A stretch of 64,000 nucleotides of DNA from Lederbergia galactosidilytica (GTDB lineage Bacteria; Bacillota; Bacilli; Bacillales; Bacillaceae_C), in NCBI RefSeq assembly GCF_017873565.1, contig NZ_JAGGKH010000011.1:120225-184224 (forward strand). Reading direction: 5' to 3'. Shown piece by piece: positions 28,385-37,617 of this stretch. The translations under genes and the position numbers were made by a program. The stretch's first letter is position 1, and the number at the start of each line of letters is the position of its first letter. The notes beneath the pieces are model-generated. The model was not told where the DNA came from, did not search any database, and worked only from the letters and a program-made list of their open reading frames with translations.

Positions 28385-29535
28385 GTTTGCTCACCATTCC
28401 ATTCAATATCAAATGTTGTCGTTTCTAACGGATGCTTCCCAAGACGAATGCTTTGTTTCAAAATCGCATAATAAGCATAGAACTGATAAAAAAATGGTTT
28501 TATATCACGGCGATTCCAAATCACGTCGTGTGATCGAATCAATGCTTTAAACCAATTTCGTTTCCCCTGTTTACGCCATCCGTATATCAACATCGCTAGC
28601 GCAATCATCCGTTTTGTTTGCGGTAAAGGCTGTAAGAGACTTGTATCCTTACCTATCAAACGGCTGGCCAAAGGAAGGCCTGCAAACAAATGAATTCCAC
28701 TAGTCGAACGGGGATTGCATTCTAGGGGGAATAGATTTCCAGTGTCTGTTTCAATAAAATCAAAAGCAAATTGTCCTGTTACCCTCTCCCCCTCAAAAAA
28801 CTTTCTAACCCAATCTTCTACTTTCTTATGCTCCAGGTGTCGAAATTGAACTCCTGCACTGTTACCAGCTGTGTAAACAACCTTATATTGTGTATGGGCG
28901 ACAAGCTTTCCATCGAAGAAAACACTATAACTGCAAATAGGTTGACCAAAAATTCTCTTCTGGACAATATATTCTCCTTCCGGGATCTTTAAATTAGCAA
29001 GAGTTCTCTCATTTAAGTATAGGACTTGTGAGCCAAAACGCGAATAAGTAGGTTTTAAAATTGCCTCACCTGCTAATTCCTTATAATGCTGTTTCATTTC
29101 TTCCTTTGAATAGGCAAGAAAAGAAGAAGGCGTATCTAGTTCACGCGCTTCAACTAGTTTGATAAATTCATATTTATGATGCAATTTTAGAAGAAAAGGA
29201 AGATCTGAGCTAAGAACATAACAATACTGTTCTAATCTCTTCTTGCCTTTTGCAATATAAAAAATCTCCTCACATGTTGGGATTAACTGATCAATTTGAT
29301 TCACCTTAATAATATCAACTAAATCTGCAATAAATCGCTCAAAGTTGTGGACAGGACTATGGATGAAAAAGGATTGTTTCACACAATTTGATGATTTCGT
29401 TAACTGTGCAGCAAAACTATCAGCTACATAAACATCATGCCCCTCTTGAGCAAGCATTCTAGCTAACTCTAGGGTTACAGGTGCTCTGCCTCCAGTTAAT
29501 AAAACTTTTTTAGCTTCTTCTCTATCAATATTCAA
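28381..29535 (-). CDS. ATP-grasp domain ligase
   Basis: A 384-residue carbamoyl-phosphate-synthase-like ATP-grasp protein. N-terminal pre-ATP-grasp fold with VLLTGGRAPVTLELARML; ATP-binding lysines in GEAILKPTYSRFGSQVLYL; metal-binding acidic residues in FAFDFIETDTGNLFPLECNPR. Such enzymes join a carboxylate to an amine or other nucleophile through an acyl-phosphate. The start is a TTG at 29535, which has GGGGGA about 8 nt upstream and overlaps the ketosynthase stop by 11 nt. The C-terminal 100 residues are basic and of unknown fold. It may attach an amino acid or other group to the acyl product. Confidence 0.75.
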   Translation of the reverse strand: MNIDREEAKKVLLTGGRAPVTLELARMLAQEGHDVYVADSFAAQLTKSSNCVKQSFFIHSPVHNFERFIADLVDIIKVNQIDQLIPTCEEIFYIAKGKKRLEQYCYVLSSDLPFLLKLHHKYEFIKLVEARELDTPSSFLAYSKEEMKQHYKELAGEAILKPTYSRFGSQVLYLNERTLANLKIPEGEYIVQKRIFGQPICSYSVFFDGKLVAHTQYKVVYTAGNSAGVQFRHLEHKKVEDWVRKFFEGERVTGQFAFDFIETDTGNLFPLECNPRSTSGIHLFAGLPLASRLIGKDTSLLQPLPQTKRMIALAMLIYGWRKQGKRNWFKALIRSHDVIWNRRDIKPFFYQFYAYYAILKQSIRLGKHPLETTTFDIEWNGEQT

Positions 29536-30520
29536 GAATTATTCCCCCAAGCGACAATCCTGCAGAAGTTCCAATCAACAGAACTTTATCACCACGTTTG
29601 ATGCGTTGCGAGCGAATCGCTTCATAGAGAGCAATCGGAATGGAAGCCGCAATCATATTGCCATAATTCTCAATAACATCGATAAAAATTTCATCAGGGA
29701 TATGCAATTTTCTTTTCATTAAGCGCATTGCCATACCACTAGCCTGATGGGGAATAACAGCTTGCAGATCTGTCATGGAAATATTGGCCTCAGCAAATAT
29801 TTTCCCTACAAACTCCGGTAATCGTTTGGAAGACATACGAAAGACAGCCGGACCATTCATATGAAACAAAAATTCCTGTTTGGTTTCTTCACGATGTTCT
29901 CGTGGATGGATGGTTGTTCCGCCACCGCGAATTTCTGTGAAACTCGCTCCATCACTGTAAGTCTCCATTTTCATTGGATAAACAGTAGATCCCTCATTTT
30001 CGGGAGTTTTTTGAACAACTACTGCAGCTGCCCCATCACCGAATAACACACAACTTTCTTTTTGCTGCCAATTTAATCCGATCGAAGCAATTTCAGAGGA
30101 AACAATTAAAATCGTTCGATAAATTCCCATTTCAAGATAAAGTGAGGCTATATCAAGTGCCTGCACAAAACTTAAACAAGTTGTATTCACATCAAAACAA
30201 GGGACTCCAGAATCACTCAAATTTAAAGCGCGCTGAATCAGTGCCGCATTACAAGGGATTGGTTGCTCCATTGTCCCACTACCTGAAATAATACAGTCAA
30301 CATCAGAAAGAGACAGCCCCGCATCATTGATGGCCTCAAGTGCTGCATTGGCCGCCATTTGTGAAGCCGTCTCACCATTCACATAATGTCGCTCTTTCAC
30401 ACCAGACTTTTTTAACGTCCAACCTGGTTGGGTTTGTAACATTTGGTCAAGCTCTTCAGCTGTTACTACTTTTGGAGGCAAGTATTTCCCCACTCCGACA
30501 ATCTTCACTTTTCTGTTCAT
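29525..30520 (-). CDS. Beta-ketoacyl synthase III, FabH/OleA-like
   Basis: A 331-residue thiolase-fold condensing enzyme with an intact Cys-His-Asn triad: Cys115 in VNTTCLSFVQAL, His258 in VIPHQASGMAM and Asn288 in ENYGNMIAASIP. It carries out decarboxylative or non-decarboxylative Claisen condensation of an acyl thioester. FabH for normal fatty acid synthesis is encoded elsewhere in such genomes; the context (reductase, adenylating enzyme, hydrolase) suggests a dedicated secondary pathway. The start is set at ATG 30520 with AAAGGA 9 nt upstream; a longer frame to 30598 adds 26 residues unlike FabH. First gene of the six-gene operon. Confidence 0.85.
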   Translation of the reverse strand: MNRKVKIVGVGKYLPPKVVTAEELDQMLQTQPGWTLKKSGVKERHYVNGETASQMAANAALEAINDAGLSLSDVDCIISGSGTMEQPIPCNAALIQRALNLSDSGVPCFDVNTTCLSFVQALDIASLYLEMGIYRTILIVSSEIASIGLNWQQKESCVLFGDGAAAVVVQKTPENEGSTVYPMKMETYSDGASFTEIRGGGTTIHPREHREETKQEFLFHMNGPAVFRMSSKRLPEFVGKIFAEANISMTDLQAVIPHQASGMAMRLMKRKLHIPDEIFIDVIENYGNMIAASIPIALYEAIRSQRIKRGDKVLLIGTSAGLSLGGIILEY

Positions 30521-30693
30521 AGCTGTCTTTCCTTTCACATATACACTTTTTCTGAGTATATCAAAGGATAAGCTACTAGAAGTATAATATTGGCGCAAAT
30601 TATGTATTTCGACCTACTCAAAATCCAATTTTTCTGTGTACCAATCACCGTGTCGGGAGAGATATACCTGTAGTCACCATTAATTGAATTTTC

Positions 30694-32178
30694 CTATGGC
30701 TTATACTCCTTCCTTACCGCTTTCAAAAAGGAGATCCCCATCAGTAATACAACAATTGTAAAAGGTAAAGCAGCGATAATTAGCATATTTTGCAATCCTT
30801 GTGTGCCTCCAAAATAAACAATTATAGCCGCTAGGGCCGCTTGCGCTAATCCCCACAAAATTTTCACTGAATTCGCCGGGTTTAGTGATCCTTTAGTACT
30901 AAGCATTCCTAGCACAAATGTCGCTGAATCTGCTGAAGTGATAAAAAAGATCGCAACTACAAATACGGTTATGACAGACATCGTTGTGCCAAGTGGGTAT
31001 TCTGCCAACACGCCAAAAGTAGAGGTCTCTACGGACAACTCAGATATCTTCGCTATCCCATTTTGTTCAAGATTCAATGCAGAAACACCAAAAACAGAGA
31101 AAAAGATAAAACAAACGAGAGCAGGGACAAATAAAACACCGAAGAGAAACTCCTTCACTGTCCTTCCTTTTGAAATACGTGCAATAAAGATACCGACAAA
31201 AGGCGACCATGAAATCCACCAAGCCCAATAAAATATCGTCCAATCATGAATCCAAGCTCTTCTCTCTTCATTAAGCGGTCCAATCCGTAAGCTCATACGG
31301 AAAAAATCGGTCAAATATGTTCCTAATGTATGTGTAAACATATTCAGAATATAGAGCGTCGGACCAACAATAAATAATAAGACTAAAAGAACACTTGCAA
31401 GGCCCATATTTATATTACTTAAATACTTGATTCCCTTTCCAATTCCAGACCATGCTGACCAAATAAACAAAGCCGTTGACACTGCTAATATTAATAATTG
31501 AACAGCAAATGTATCAGGTGTCCCAATTAAAAAAGATAGGCCACTTGTAATTTGTGCAGAGCCGAATCCCAGGGTAGCAGCCACTCCCACTACGGTGGCA
31601 AAAACAGCTAGAATATCCACCCATTTACCAAGTCCCCCTTCCATTCTCTTCTTACCAAATACAGGAACAAGGGTTGAACTAATTAACCCTGGTGCACCTT
31701 GATGAAATTTAAAATAGGCCAAAACAAGACCAACAACACCATAAACAGCCCACGCATGAATCCCCCAATGAAAAAAGGAATATTTAAGAGCATCCTTAAT
31801 AGCTTCATCAGAACCCAACTCGGCACCTGGACTATTTGTAAAAGCATGGGAGATCGGCTCCGCTGTTGTCCAAAAAACCAAACCCATACCCATCCCGGCA
31901 CTGAATAGCATAGCAAACCAGGACATTAAACTAAATTCAGGCTTGTCATCCGCTTTTCCTAATTTGACATGTCCATACCTTGAAAACATTAACAACACAC
32001 AAAACACCAGCATAATGATTACAGATAAAAGGTAAAACCATCCAAAGTCTTTTGATAATAAATTTGTCATTTTTGTTGTAAAAGATTCCAGATTTTCTGG
32101 AGCAATGGAACCCCAGATAACTACTGCTAAACAAATGCCAAGTGAATACCAAAATACACTTGTAACTTTTCTCATCAT
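30694..32178 (-). CDS. BCCT-family betaine/choline/carnitine transporter, OpuD-like
   Basis: A 494-residue, 12-helix secondary transporter that takes up glycine betaine or a related trimethylammonium compound with sodium, used in osmoprotection. Family signatures: FSAGMGMGLVFWTTAEPI (glycine-rich helix and part of the betaine site), HWGIHAWAVYGVVGL, and WTIFYWAWWISWSPFVGIFI containing the aromatic box tryptophans. C-terminus is short, without the long osmosensing tail of BetP. Start ATG at 32178 (or the next codon) follows AAGGATGTGAA. Monocistronic. It may be called OpuD or BetL; the exact substrate cannot be told from sequence. Confidence 0.9.
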   Translation of the reverse strand: MMRKVTSVFWYSLGICLAVVIWGSIAPENLESFTTKMTNLLSKDFGWFYLLSVIIMLVFCVLLMFSRYGHVKLGKADDKPEFSLMSWFAMLFSAGMGMGLVFWTTAEPISHAFTNSPGAELGSDEAIKDALKYSFFHWGIHAWAVYGVVGLVLAYFKFHQGAPGLISSTLVPVFGKKRMEGGLGKWVDILAVFATVVGVAATLGFGSAQITSGLSFLIGTPDTFAVQLLILAVSTALFIWSAWSGIGKGIKYLSNINMGLASVLLVLLFIVGPTLYILNMFTHTLGTYLTDFFRMSLRIGPLNEERRAWIHDWTIFYWAWWISWSPFVGIFIARISKGRTVKEFLFGVLFVPALVCFIFFSVFGVSALNLEQNGIAKISELSVETSTFGVLAEYPLGTTMSVITVFVVAIFFITSADSATFVLGMLSTKGSLNPANSVKILWGLAQAALAAIIVYFGGTQGLQNMLIIAALPFTIVVLLMGISFLKAVRKEYKP

Positions 32179-32430
32179 TTCACATCCTTATCAAATAACC
32201 GTATAAAATCTTCTAAATAAATGCAACCGCTCTACTTAACATTTTTTCTTCTTTTAATAAAACCAAATATTTCTAAAATACTGTTATAATAGAATTGTTT
32301 GAAGACAAGAGCTAAATCAAAGATGTATATCTAAATTGCTTCCAAGCTTATATTACTTTGACTTAACCGAGTTCTCTCAATTAATTGTGCGATCGTTAAC
32401 CAAATATATTACGTTAGGTGTGTGAACAAA

Positions 32431-33609
32431 GTGAAAGAAAAATTCTTTGAAAAACTTCATCAACATTACGATGAAATGGTGGAAATCCGTAGATATCTTC
32501 ACCAACATCCTGAACTCTCTTTTCAAGAGCAAAAGACAGCTGCTTATATTGCAACATATTACGCAAATTTGGGGATAACAGATATTCGTACAGATGTCGG
32601 AGGCAATGGAATCGTAGTGAAAATACAGGGTGAAAGACCTGGTAAAACTATCGCTTTAAGAGCTGATTTTGATGCTTTGCCTATCCAAGAGGAAACTGGA
32701 CTTCCCTTCCAATCAACAACTACTGGAGTTATGCATGCTTGTGGTCATGATGGACATACAGCCACCCTACTTGTCCTCGCAAAAGTACTTTTTCAAATGA
32801 AGGATGAGCTTGCCGGAGAATATGTGTTGATCCATCAGCATGCAGAAGAAGTTTCACCAGGTGGGGCCAAGCCCATGATTGATGATGGGTGCTTGTCTGG
32901 TGTGGATGCCATTTTTGGCACTCATTTATGGGCAACACTTCCATATGGGACAGTAGCTTATCGGAAAGGTCCGATTATGGCTGCCGCTGATCGATTTGAA
33001 ATTAATATTAATGGGTATGGGGGTCATGGTGCTCAACCACATAAAACAAAAGATTCCATCACTATTGCCTCACAATTGGTGGTCAATTTACAACAAATTG
33101 TTAGTAGAAGAGTAAACCCGATTGAATCTGCCGTAGTTTCTGTAGGATATTTTCGAGCAGAAAATTCCTTTAATGTTATCGCTGACCAAGTAACCCTCGG
33201 TGGCACAGTCCGCACTTTTAAACCAGAAGTTCAAGAGTCAATTGAGAGGGAATTAGAAAGAATCGTAAAAGGAACTTGCTTGGCGGCGGACTGCAATTAT
33301 GAATTTCATTACTACAAAGGTTACCCCGCTGTTGTGAATCATGATGAGGAAACAGATCTACTCGTTCAATGCGCGGGGAAGATACAGGAAATCGATTTTG
33401 TAGAAGAATCTGTTCCAGAAATGGCTGGAGAAGACTTTGCCTATTATTTAAAGAATGTACCCGGAACCTTCTTTTTTACTGGCGCAAAACCCGAAAATGT
33501 ATCTGCTCCGTTCCCCCATCATCACCCCAAATTTGATATCAATGAAAAAGCGATGCTTACAGCTGCAAAAACGCTAGGACTTGTGGCGTTACGAGCTGCT
33601 GAATTATAA
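32431..33609 (+). CDS. yhaA: M20 family amidohydrolase, YhaA-type
   Basis: A zinc/manganese-dependent N-acyl amino acid amidohydrolase of the M20 (hippurate hydrolase-like) family. Metal ligands and catalytic motifs: MHACGHDGHTATLL, HQHAEEVSPGGAKPMI, a catalytic glutamate in that segment, HLWATLPYGTVAYRKG, the dimer-domain GYGGHGAQPH and the C-terminal FFFTGAKPEN with a final histidine in FPHHHPKF. The likely start is GTG at 32431 (MKEKFFEKL, 392 residues), 10 nt after AGGTG; the GTG at 32422 is only 1 nt from that site. In B. subtilis yhaA lies by ecsABC, matching this position. Substrate unknown. Confidence 0.85.
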   Translation: MKEKFFEKLHQHYDEMVEIRRYLHQHPELSFQEQKTAAYIATYYANLGITDIRTDVGGNGIVVKIQGERPGKTIALRADFDALPIQEETGLPFQSTTTGVMHACGHDGHTATLLVLAKVLFQMKDELAGEYVLIHQHAEEVSPGGAKPMIDDGCLSGVDAIFGTHLWATLPYGTVAYRKGPIMAAADRFEININGYGGHGAQPHKTKDSITIASQLVVNLQQIVSRRVNPIESAVVSVGYFRAENSFNVIADQVTLGGTVRTFKPEVQESIERELERIVKGTCLAADCNYEFHYYKGYPAVVNHDEETDLLVQCAGKIQEIDFVEESVPEMAGEDFAYYLKNVPGTFFFTGAKPENVSAPFPHHHPKFDINEKAMLTAAKTLGLVALRAAEL

Positions 33610-33615
33610 TCAAAA

Positions 33616-33654
33616 TAAAAGAGGAATTCTGTCAGGTTAGAACTCCTCTTTTCT
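33616..33654. terminator. Bidirectional terminator between yhaA and bdhA
   Basis: AAAAGAGGA-TTCT pairs with AGAA-TCCTCTTTT, with one unpaired base on each side and a 7-nt loop. T-rich on both strands; it serves two convergent genes. Confidence 0.75.
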
Positions 33655-33656
33655 CC

Positions 33657-34712
33657 TTAGTTAGAAGGTTTAACTAAAATTTTAATTTGATTTTTTTCTT
33701 GTATTAATGCCTCAAACCCTTGAGCGACTATGTCATCCAATTCAATTTTCTTCGTAACTAGTTTCTCCGCTTGAAAATACCCTTGATTCATTAATTCCAT
33801 TACCGCTGGGAATATATCTCTATAGGCGATAATTCCTTTTACCGATCTTTCTGTTAGCACAATATTATTTGGCAGAATCGAAGCATCTGTTTCCCAAATA
33901 GATACAATAACCGTTTCACCTTCGAATGTTGTTGAATCGATGCATTGTTGTAAAACAGCCGGAACACCGGTAACCTCATAAGCCACGTCTACTCCGCCGT
34001 TCGTATATTCAAGAAGTCGTTTAACGGCATCCTCTTCAATTGGATTAATAACTGCTTTAACTCCTAATTCTTTTGCTTTTTCGGCACGTTCTGGTGAGAT
34101 TTCAATTGCATAGATTTCAGAAGCCCCTGCAGCGCGTAATGCTTCAATGATCAATAAGCCAATTGGTCCTGCTCCAAACACGGCCGCTTTATCTCCTGCT
34201 TTTAACTTACTTTGGCGGACAGCATGGAGCGCCACAGCAGCTGGCTCTACCAATGCTCCTTGTTCAAAAGTAAGCCCTTCAGGCATCTTATGAACCATAT
34301 GCTCATCCACCATCGTAAATTCAGCAAAACCACCACCGCCACCGGAGAGACCATGAAAACCTAAATGTTCACATACATTATACTTTCCTTTTCGACAGGC
34401 AGGACATTCCCCACAAGCAAGGATTGGTTCAACAACAACCCGATCACCTACTTTTACTTTTGTGACGTCTGAAGCAACTTCTGTTACCACTCCAGAAAAC
34501 TCATGCCCCATTACGATTGGAGCTGTGTCTTGGCTTACAAAATGAGGTGTTTCCACTGGAACAAAAATAGGACCAGCCGCATATTCGTGTAGATCACTCC
34601 CACAAATTCCAGCCCATTTCACTTCAATTTTTACTTTTCCAGGTGCAATGGTAGGTTCATCTATTGACTCTACCCGAATGTCTTTTGCGTTATGCCATCT
34701 AGCTGCTTTCAT
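33657..34712 (-). CDS. bdhA: Zinc-dependent 2,3-butanediol dehydrogenase-like enzyme
   Basis: A 351-codon medium-chain dehydrogenase that interconverts acetoin and 2,3-butanediol, or a close polyol. Catalytic zinc ligands: Cys and Asp in AGICGSDLHEY, GHEFSG; structural zinc cysteines in CGECPACRKGKYNVC; NAD-binding GAGPIGLL followed by the acidic IEISPER that favours NAD. SGGGGGFAEF is typical of BdhA-type enzymes. The start is at ATG 34712 with GGGGGAG upstream; a frame to 34760 is longer than the family. Reads toward yhaA with a shared terminator. The substrate assignment is by similarity and not certain. Confidence 0.82.
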   Translation of the reverse strand: MKAARWHNAKDIRVESIDEPTIAPGKVKIEVKWAGICGSDLHEYAAGPIFVPVETPHFVSQDTAPIVMGHEFSGVVTEVASDVTKVKVGDRVVVEPILACGECPACRKGKYNVCEHLGFHGLSGGGGGFAEFTMVDEHMVHKMPEGLTFEQGALVEPAAVALHAVRQSKLKAGDKAAVFGAGPIGLLIIEALRAAGASEIYAIEISPERAEKAKELGVKAVINPIEEDAVKRLLEYTNGGVDVAYEVTGVPAVLQQCIDSTTFEGETVIVSIWETDASILPNNIVLTERSVKGIIAYRDIFPAVMELMNQGYFQAEKLVTKKIELDDIVAQGFEALIQEKNQIKILVKPSN

Positions 34713-34939
34713 TTTGACTCCCCCTCGAAAAATATTTTTTATGATCGACCATATGCTCATTATATCACAAACTTTCCTGAGTGTCGTCCCTTTTTAGATT
34801 TTTGCACGACAATTTCGGATAATTTTTCCAATATTAACTAGTAACAAAGCCTTCTCACAGACAAAGTGAAAGTCTCTTAAGGGAAATAATCATAATACTA
34901 TCTAAAAATGTTTTCTGAGTTTTTCAGTAGCTTCAAATG

Positions 34940-35020
34940 CGTGTCAGGGTGAGCTTCCTCTGAAGTATAGCGACGAGGAAGCTCACAGACCGCTGGTGGA
35001 ATGGTCCACCTGTAGCGAAA
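34940..35020. repeat. Bacillaceae-type double-hairpin repeat downstream of ecsB
   Basis: Two hairpins in tandem: GTGAGCTTCCTC (34949) with GAGGAAGCTCAC (34975) as a perfect 12-bp stem, then GGTGGA-ATGG-TCCACC. The block CGACGAGGAAGCTCAC and CACCTGTAGCG matches, in my memory, a common intergenic repeat of Bacillus and Geobacillus genomes. No T-run follows, so it is not a standard terminator. It occupies most of the gap 34761-35021. Confidence 0.7.
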
Positions 35021-35021
35021 A

Positions 35022-36248
35022 TCAACTTACAGAGAACATTTTCTTTATTCTAGTTGGAGCATAAATCCGCGCAAAGAGAATAGCGAAGATAAGCGAAATT
35101 CCCGTTACGATGGCACCTTGTACGATATCCCCTCCTATCCATGCGCAAAGACCGAATAGAATTGCCTGGAATAGCAATATTTTTAATAATAATTGTAAAA
35201 AGGCACTATTTTTTTGACTTTTGGCAATCGGATAGAGATTTGTCCAGATTTTCATTTCATAGCGCCTTAAAAGAGGAAATAACTGAAAGCCTGTTAAATA
35301 AATAAACAATAGAGAGATCACTAGTGATAAATATAATTGGTCACTCCAAAGAATTATGAGGGCTGAAATGACAGATAATCTTAAAATTAATCCCGAATAT
35401 TCATTCGTTCTTATCAGGGCGCGAGAATATAAGAACCGATACGTTTGCTCACTCCCATATGGAATGGAAGAAAATAAGCTATCAAGCCAACGTCTTCTCT
35501 TAACCTGTCCTTTTAAATGAGGTACATCCGTAAACATATTCGCCAGATGATAAAATGCTTGCATCCTAGCCTGCTCTTTATCAATAAGTCGCTCCCAGTT
35601 AATTCCTTTATTTTTAGCTGCTTCTCTAACATAAAGCGAATAAGCAGCCAAAATAAATAAGATCGCACCAATAAACCAAAATGAAGCATCATTTAATATA
35701 AAATATAACAGAAGCCCACTTATCATAAATCGAATTAGCCAATCGAAAAAAAACGAATAGGAGGAAGATATTTTGAGCATCCACCAGTGAATCAATAAAT
35801 TCCAATACTTTAACAAAACTGTTAAGAGCAATAAATATAAGAACCACTTAAAACTCTTCCCTGTAACTTGCACAAACATTGGCATGGATGCTGCCACAAC
35901 GAAAACAATAAGATAAATTTGTGCAAACAAACTTAATATGATCGCCTTTTGGAAATAGGGCTTAAGCTTTGTCTCAAGAGGAAGCATAAAAACAATATCT
36001 GCTTCTTTTAATAGGGTAACAATAGGACTTGCCGATAAAACGATAGCGAATAGAATAGCCATAATAATCGCTGCTGGAAATGAAGTCGGAAGTGTCTTAA
36101 CCCATTGAGAGTAATAGTATAGAGCCGCTCCCCCACCAAAAATGAGAACAAATAATAAATGGTCATTAAACATGTATTTCATATATTTCTGTAGTTCAGT
36201 TATATATGCTTGTACTCTTTCCTTCCACAATTCATTTATTGTTTTCAT
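35022..36248 (-). CDS. ecsB: ABC transporter permease EcsB
   Basis: Membrane subunit of the Ecs ABC transporter. The 408-residue product has at least eight hydrophobic segments and no solute-binding motif, as expected for EcsB. In B. subtilis ecs mutants are defective in secretion, exoenzyme production, competence and intramembrane proteolysis by RasP; the transported molecule is thought to be a peptide. It overlaps ecsA by 17 nt (start 36248 inside the ecsA end), so the two are coupled. No ecsC is seen downstream; instead the double-hairpin repeat follows. Confidence 0.92.
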   Translation of the reverse strand: MKTINELWKERVQAYITELQKYMKYMFNDHLLFVLIFGGGAALYYYSQWVKTLPTSFPAAIIMAILFAIVLSASPIVTLLKEADIVFMLPLETKLKPYFQKAIILSLFAQIYLIVFVVAASMPMFVQVTGKSFKWFLYLLLLTVLLKYWNLLIHWWMLKISSSYSFFFDWLIRFMISGLLLYFILNDASFWFIGAILFILAAYSLYVREAAKNKGINWERLIDKEQARMQAFYHLANMFTDVPHLKGQVKRRRWLDSLFSSIPYGSEQTYRFLYSRALIRTNEYSGLILRLSVISALIILWSDQLYLSLVISLLFIYLTGFQLFPLLRRYEMKIWTNLYPIAKSQKNSAFLQLLLKILLFQAILFGLCAWIGGDIVQGAIVTGISLIFAILFARIYAPTRIKKMFSVS

Positions 36249-36981
36249 CGATCTCTTCCTTTGTCAATTGCAAATAAATATCATCTAGTGTCGCATCTTT
36301 CATTGCAAATTCCTCTCGTAAATCCTTGAGCGTTCCTTTCGCTCTAATTTTTCCATTATGCAAAATGATAAAACGATCACAGTAACGCTCAGCTGTAGCT
36401 AAAATATGGGTTGACATTAAAATCCCTGCCCCATTATTCTTCATTTTAGCCATTAAATCTAAAAGAGATTGAATTCCTAATGGATCAAGTCCAACAAATG
36501 GTTCGTCAATAATATATAAAGAGGGCTCATTTAAGAAAGCACACATAATCATGACTTTTTGCTTCATCCCTTTAGAAAAATGAGCTGGAAACCACTTCAG
36601 CTTCTGATCAAGTCGAAATTCCTTCAATAATGGAGTAATTCGTTTCTGAAAAACTTCTTCAGGAATATCGTAAGCCATCGCAGTTAACTTTAAATGTTCT
36701 TCCAAAGTCAATTCTTCATAAAGAATAGGTGTCTCTGGCACGAACGAAAATTGCTTTCTATAAGCTTCCGGTTTTTCTTTTAACGATAAGCCATTAATGG
36801 TTATTTCGCCTGAACGTTGTTCCATTAATCCAATAATATGTTTAATTGTAGTACTTTTCCCTGCTCCATTCAGGCCAATTAATCCGACAATCTGACCAGC
36901 ATCCACTTGAAAAGAAAGATCTTGAATGACTGTTTTTTTTGTATACCCGCCCGTAACATCTTTTATATCCAGTAAAGGCAT
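36232..36981 (-). CDS. ecsA: ABC transporter ATP-binding protein EcsA
   Basis: ATPase subunit of the Ecs transporter, 249 residues. Walker A GLNGAGKST, signature FSKGMKQKV, Walker B LYIIDEPFVGLD and switch His in STHILATAE are all intact. The N-terminal VTGGYTKKTVIQDLSFQV is typical of EcsA. Start ATG at 36981 with AGAGGACGAG upstream. First gene of ecsAB. Divergent from hit, as in B. subtilis, but here about 600 bp separate them. Confidence 0.95.
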   Translation of the reverse strand: MPLLDIKDVTGGYTKKTVIQDLSFQVDAGQIVGLIGLNGAGKSTTIKHIIGLMEQRSGEITINGLSLKEKPEAYRKQFSFVPETPILYEELTLEEHLKLTAMAYDIPEEVFQKRITPLLKEFRLDQKLKWFPAHFSKGMKQKVMIMCAFLNEPSLYIIDEPFVGLDPLGIQSLLDLMAKMKNNGAGILMSTHILATAERYCDRFIILHNGKIRAKGTLKDLREEFAMKDATLDDIYLQLTKEEIDENNK

Positions 36982-37134
36982 ATATTCTCGTCCTCTCTTT
37001 TAATTCTCTGTACATTAGTTTACCAAATAACTTTACCCAATGGCGATTATTCTTCCACGAAAAACCATTTATTAAATAAAACAGGCTCATCTTAATGGTT
37101 TCAGTATCAAAAGCCACACAATGTTGATATCTAC

Positions 37135-37434
37135 TTAAGGAGGTAATAAGGCTCAGGCCAACAAACAGTAAGGAGCAAATGCGGATACGGGCAACCAGTT
37201 TAGCTATTATAAAAATTGGTGTTTTTTACCAGTATGAAGATCCGAAATTCTGGCCATTATAATGGATGAAGGGGCGGGAAAGCAGCTGAAACAGTCGAAA
37301 GACAAAAACAGCCATGGAAAGTAAGTCACGATAAACATTGATCATGAAAATTGGATAAATCAAACTTGACTATTGACAAGGGAGATGGTTCCGTTGGGCA
37401 TGGTAATGGAAAGTCGGGAAAATCTTTTTACTAA
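37135..37434 (+). pseudogene. Possible decayed gene between ecsA and hit
   Basis: The stretch starts with a strong ribosome-site-like AAGGAGG at 37138 but no start codon follows at the right distance. Frame pieces look coding: GANADTGNQFSYYKNW in one frame and, further on, LDKSNLTIDKGDGSVGHG in another, interrupted by stops and at least one frame change. A perfect plus-strand terminator lies at 37504 with no intact plus-strand gene before it. The simplest reading is a degraded small gene; a non-coding transcript is the alternative. Protein family not recognised. Confidence 0.35.
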
Positions 37435-37503
37435 GTTGTTTCTGTAAAAGGAGATAACTTACAAAGAGAATCTTTCCTTTAAAAACCCGCAAATCCCTTC
37501 ACA

Positions 37504-37538
37504 GTGCAAGGTTTCTTATGAAACCTTGCACCTTTTTT
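37504..37538 (+). terminator. Strong terminator without an intact upstream gene
   Basis: GTGCAAGGTTTC and GAAACCTTGCAC form a perfect 12-bp stem with a TTAT loop, followed by CTTTTTT. The T-run marks it as a plus-strand terminator, 75 bp before the hit ribosome site. Confidence 0.85.
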
Positions 37539-37617
37539 ATTTATCATTCATAGCCATAAACTGATTGAAGTATCACTTTATGTTAAAATAAATGTAAATG
37601 AATGGAAGGTGATATGA

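Noticed and set aside
24134..30520. Coenzyme F420/F390 biosynthesis
   Set aside because: Only the adenylating enzyme resembles F390 synthetase; no F420 genes are nearby and Bacillaceae are not known to make F420.
34940..35020. Rho-independent terminator of ecsAB
   Set aside because: Strong stems but no T-run on the minus strand; better explained as a repeat.
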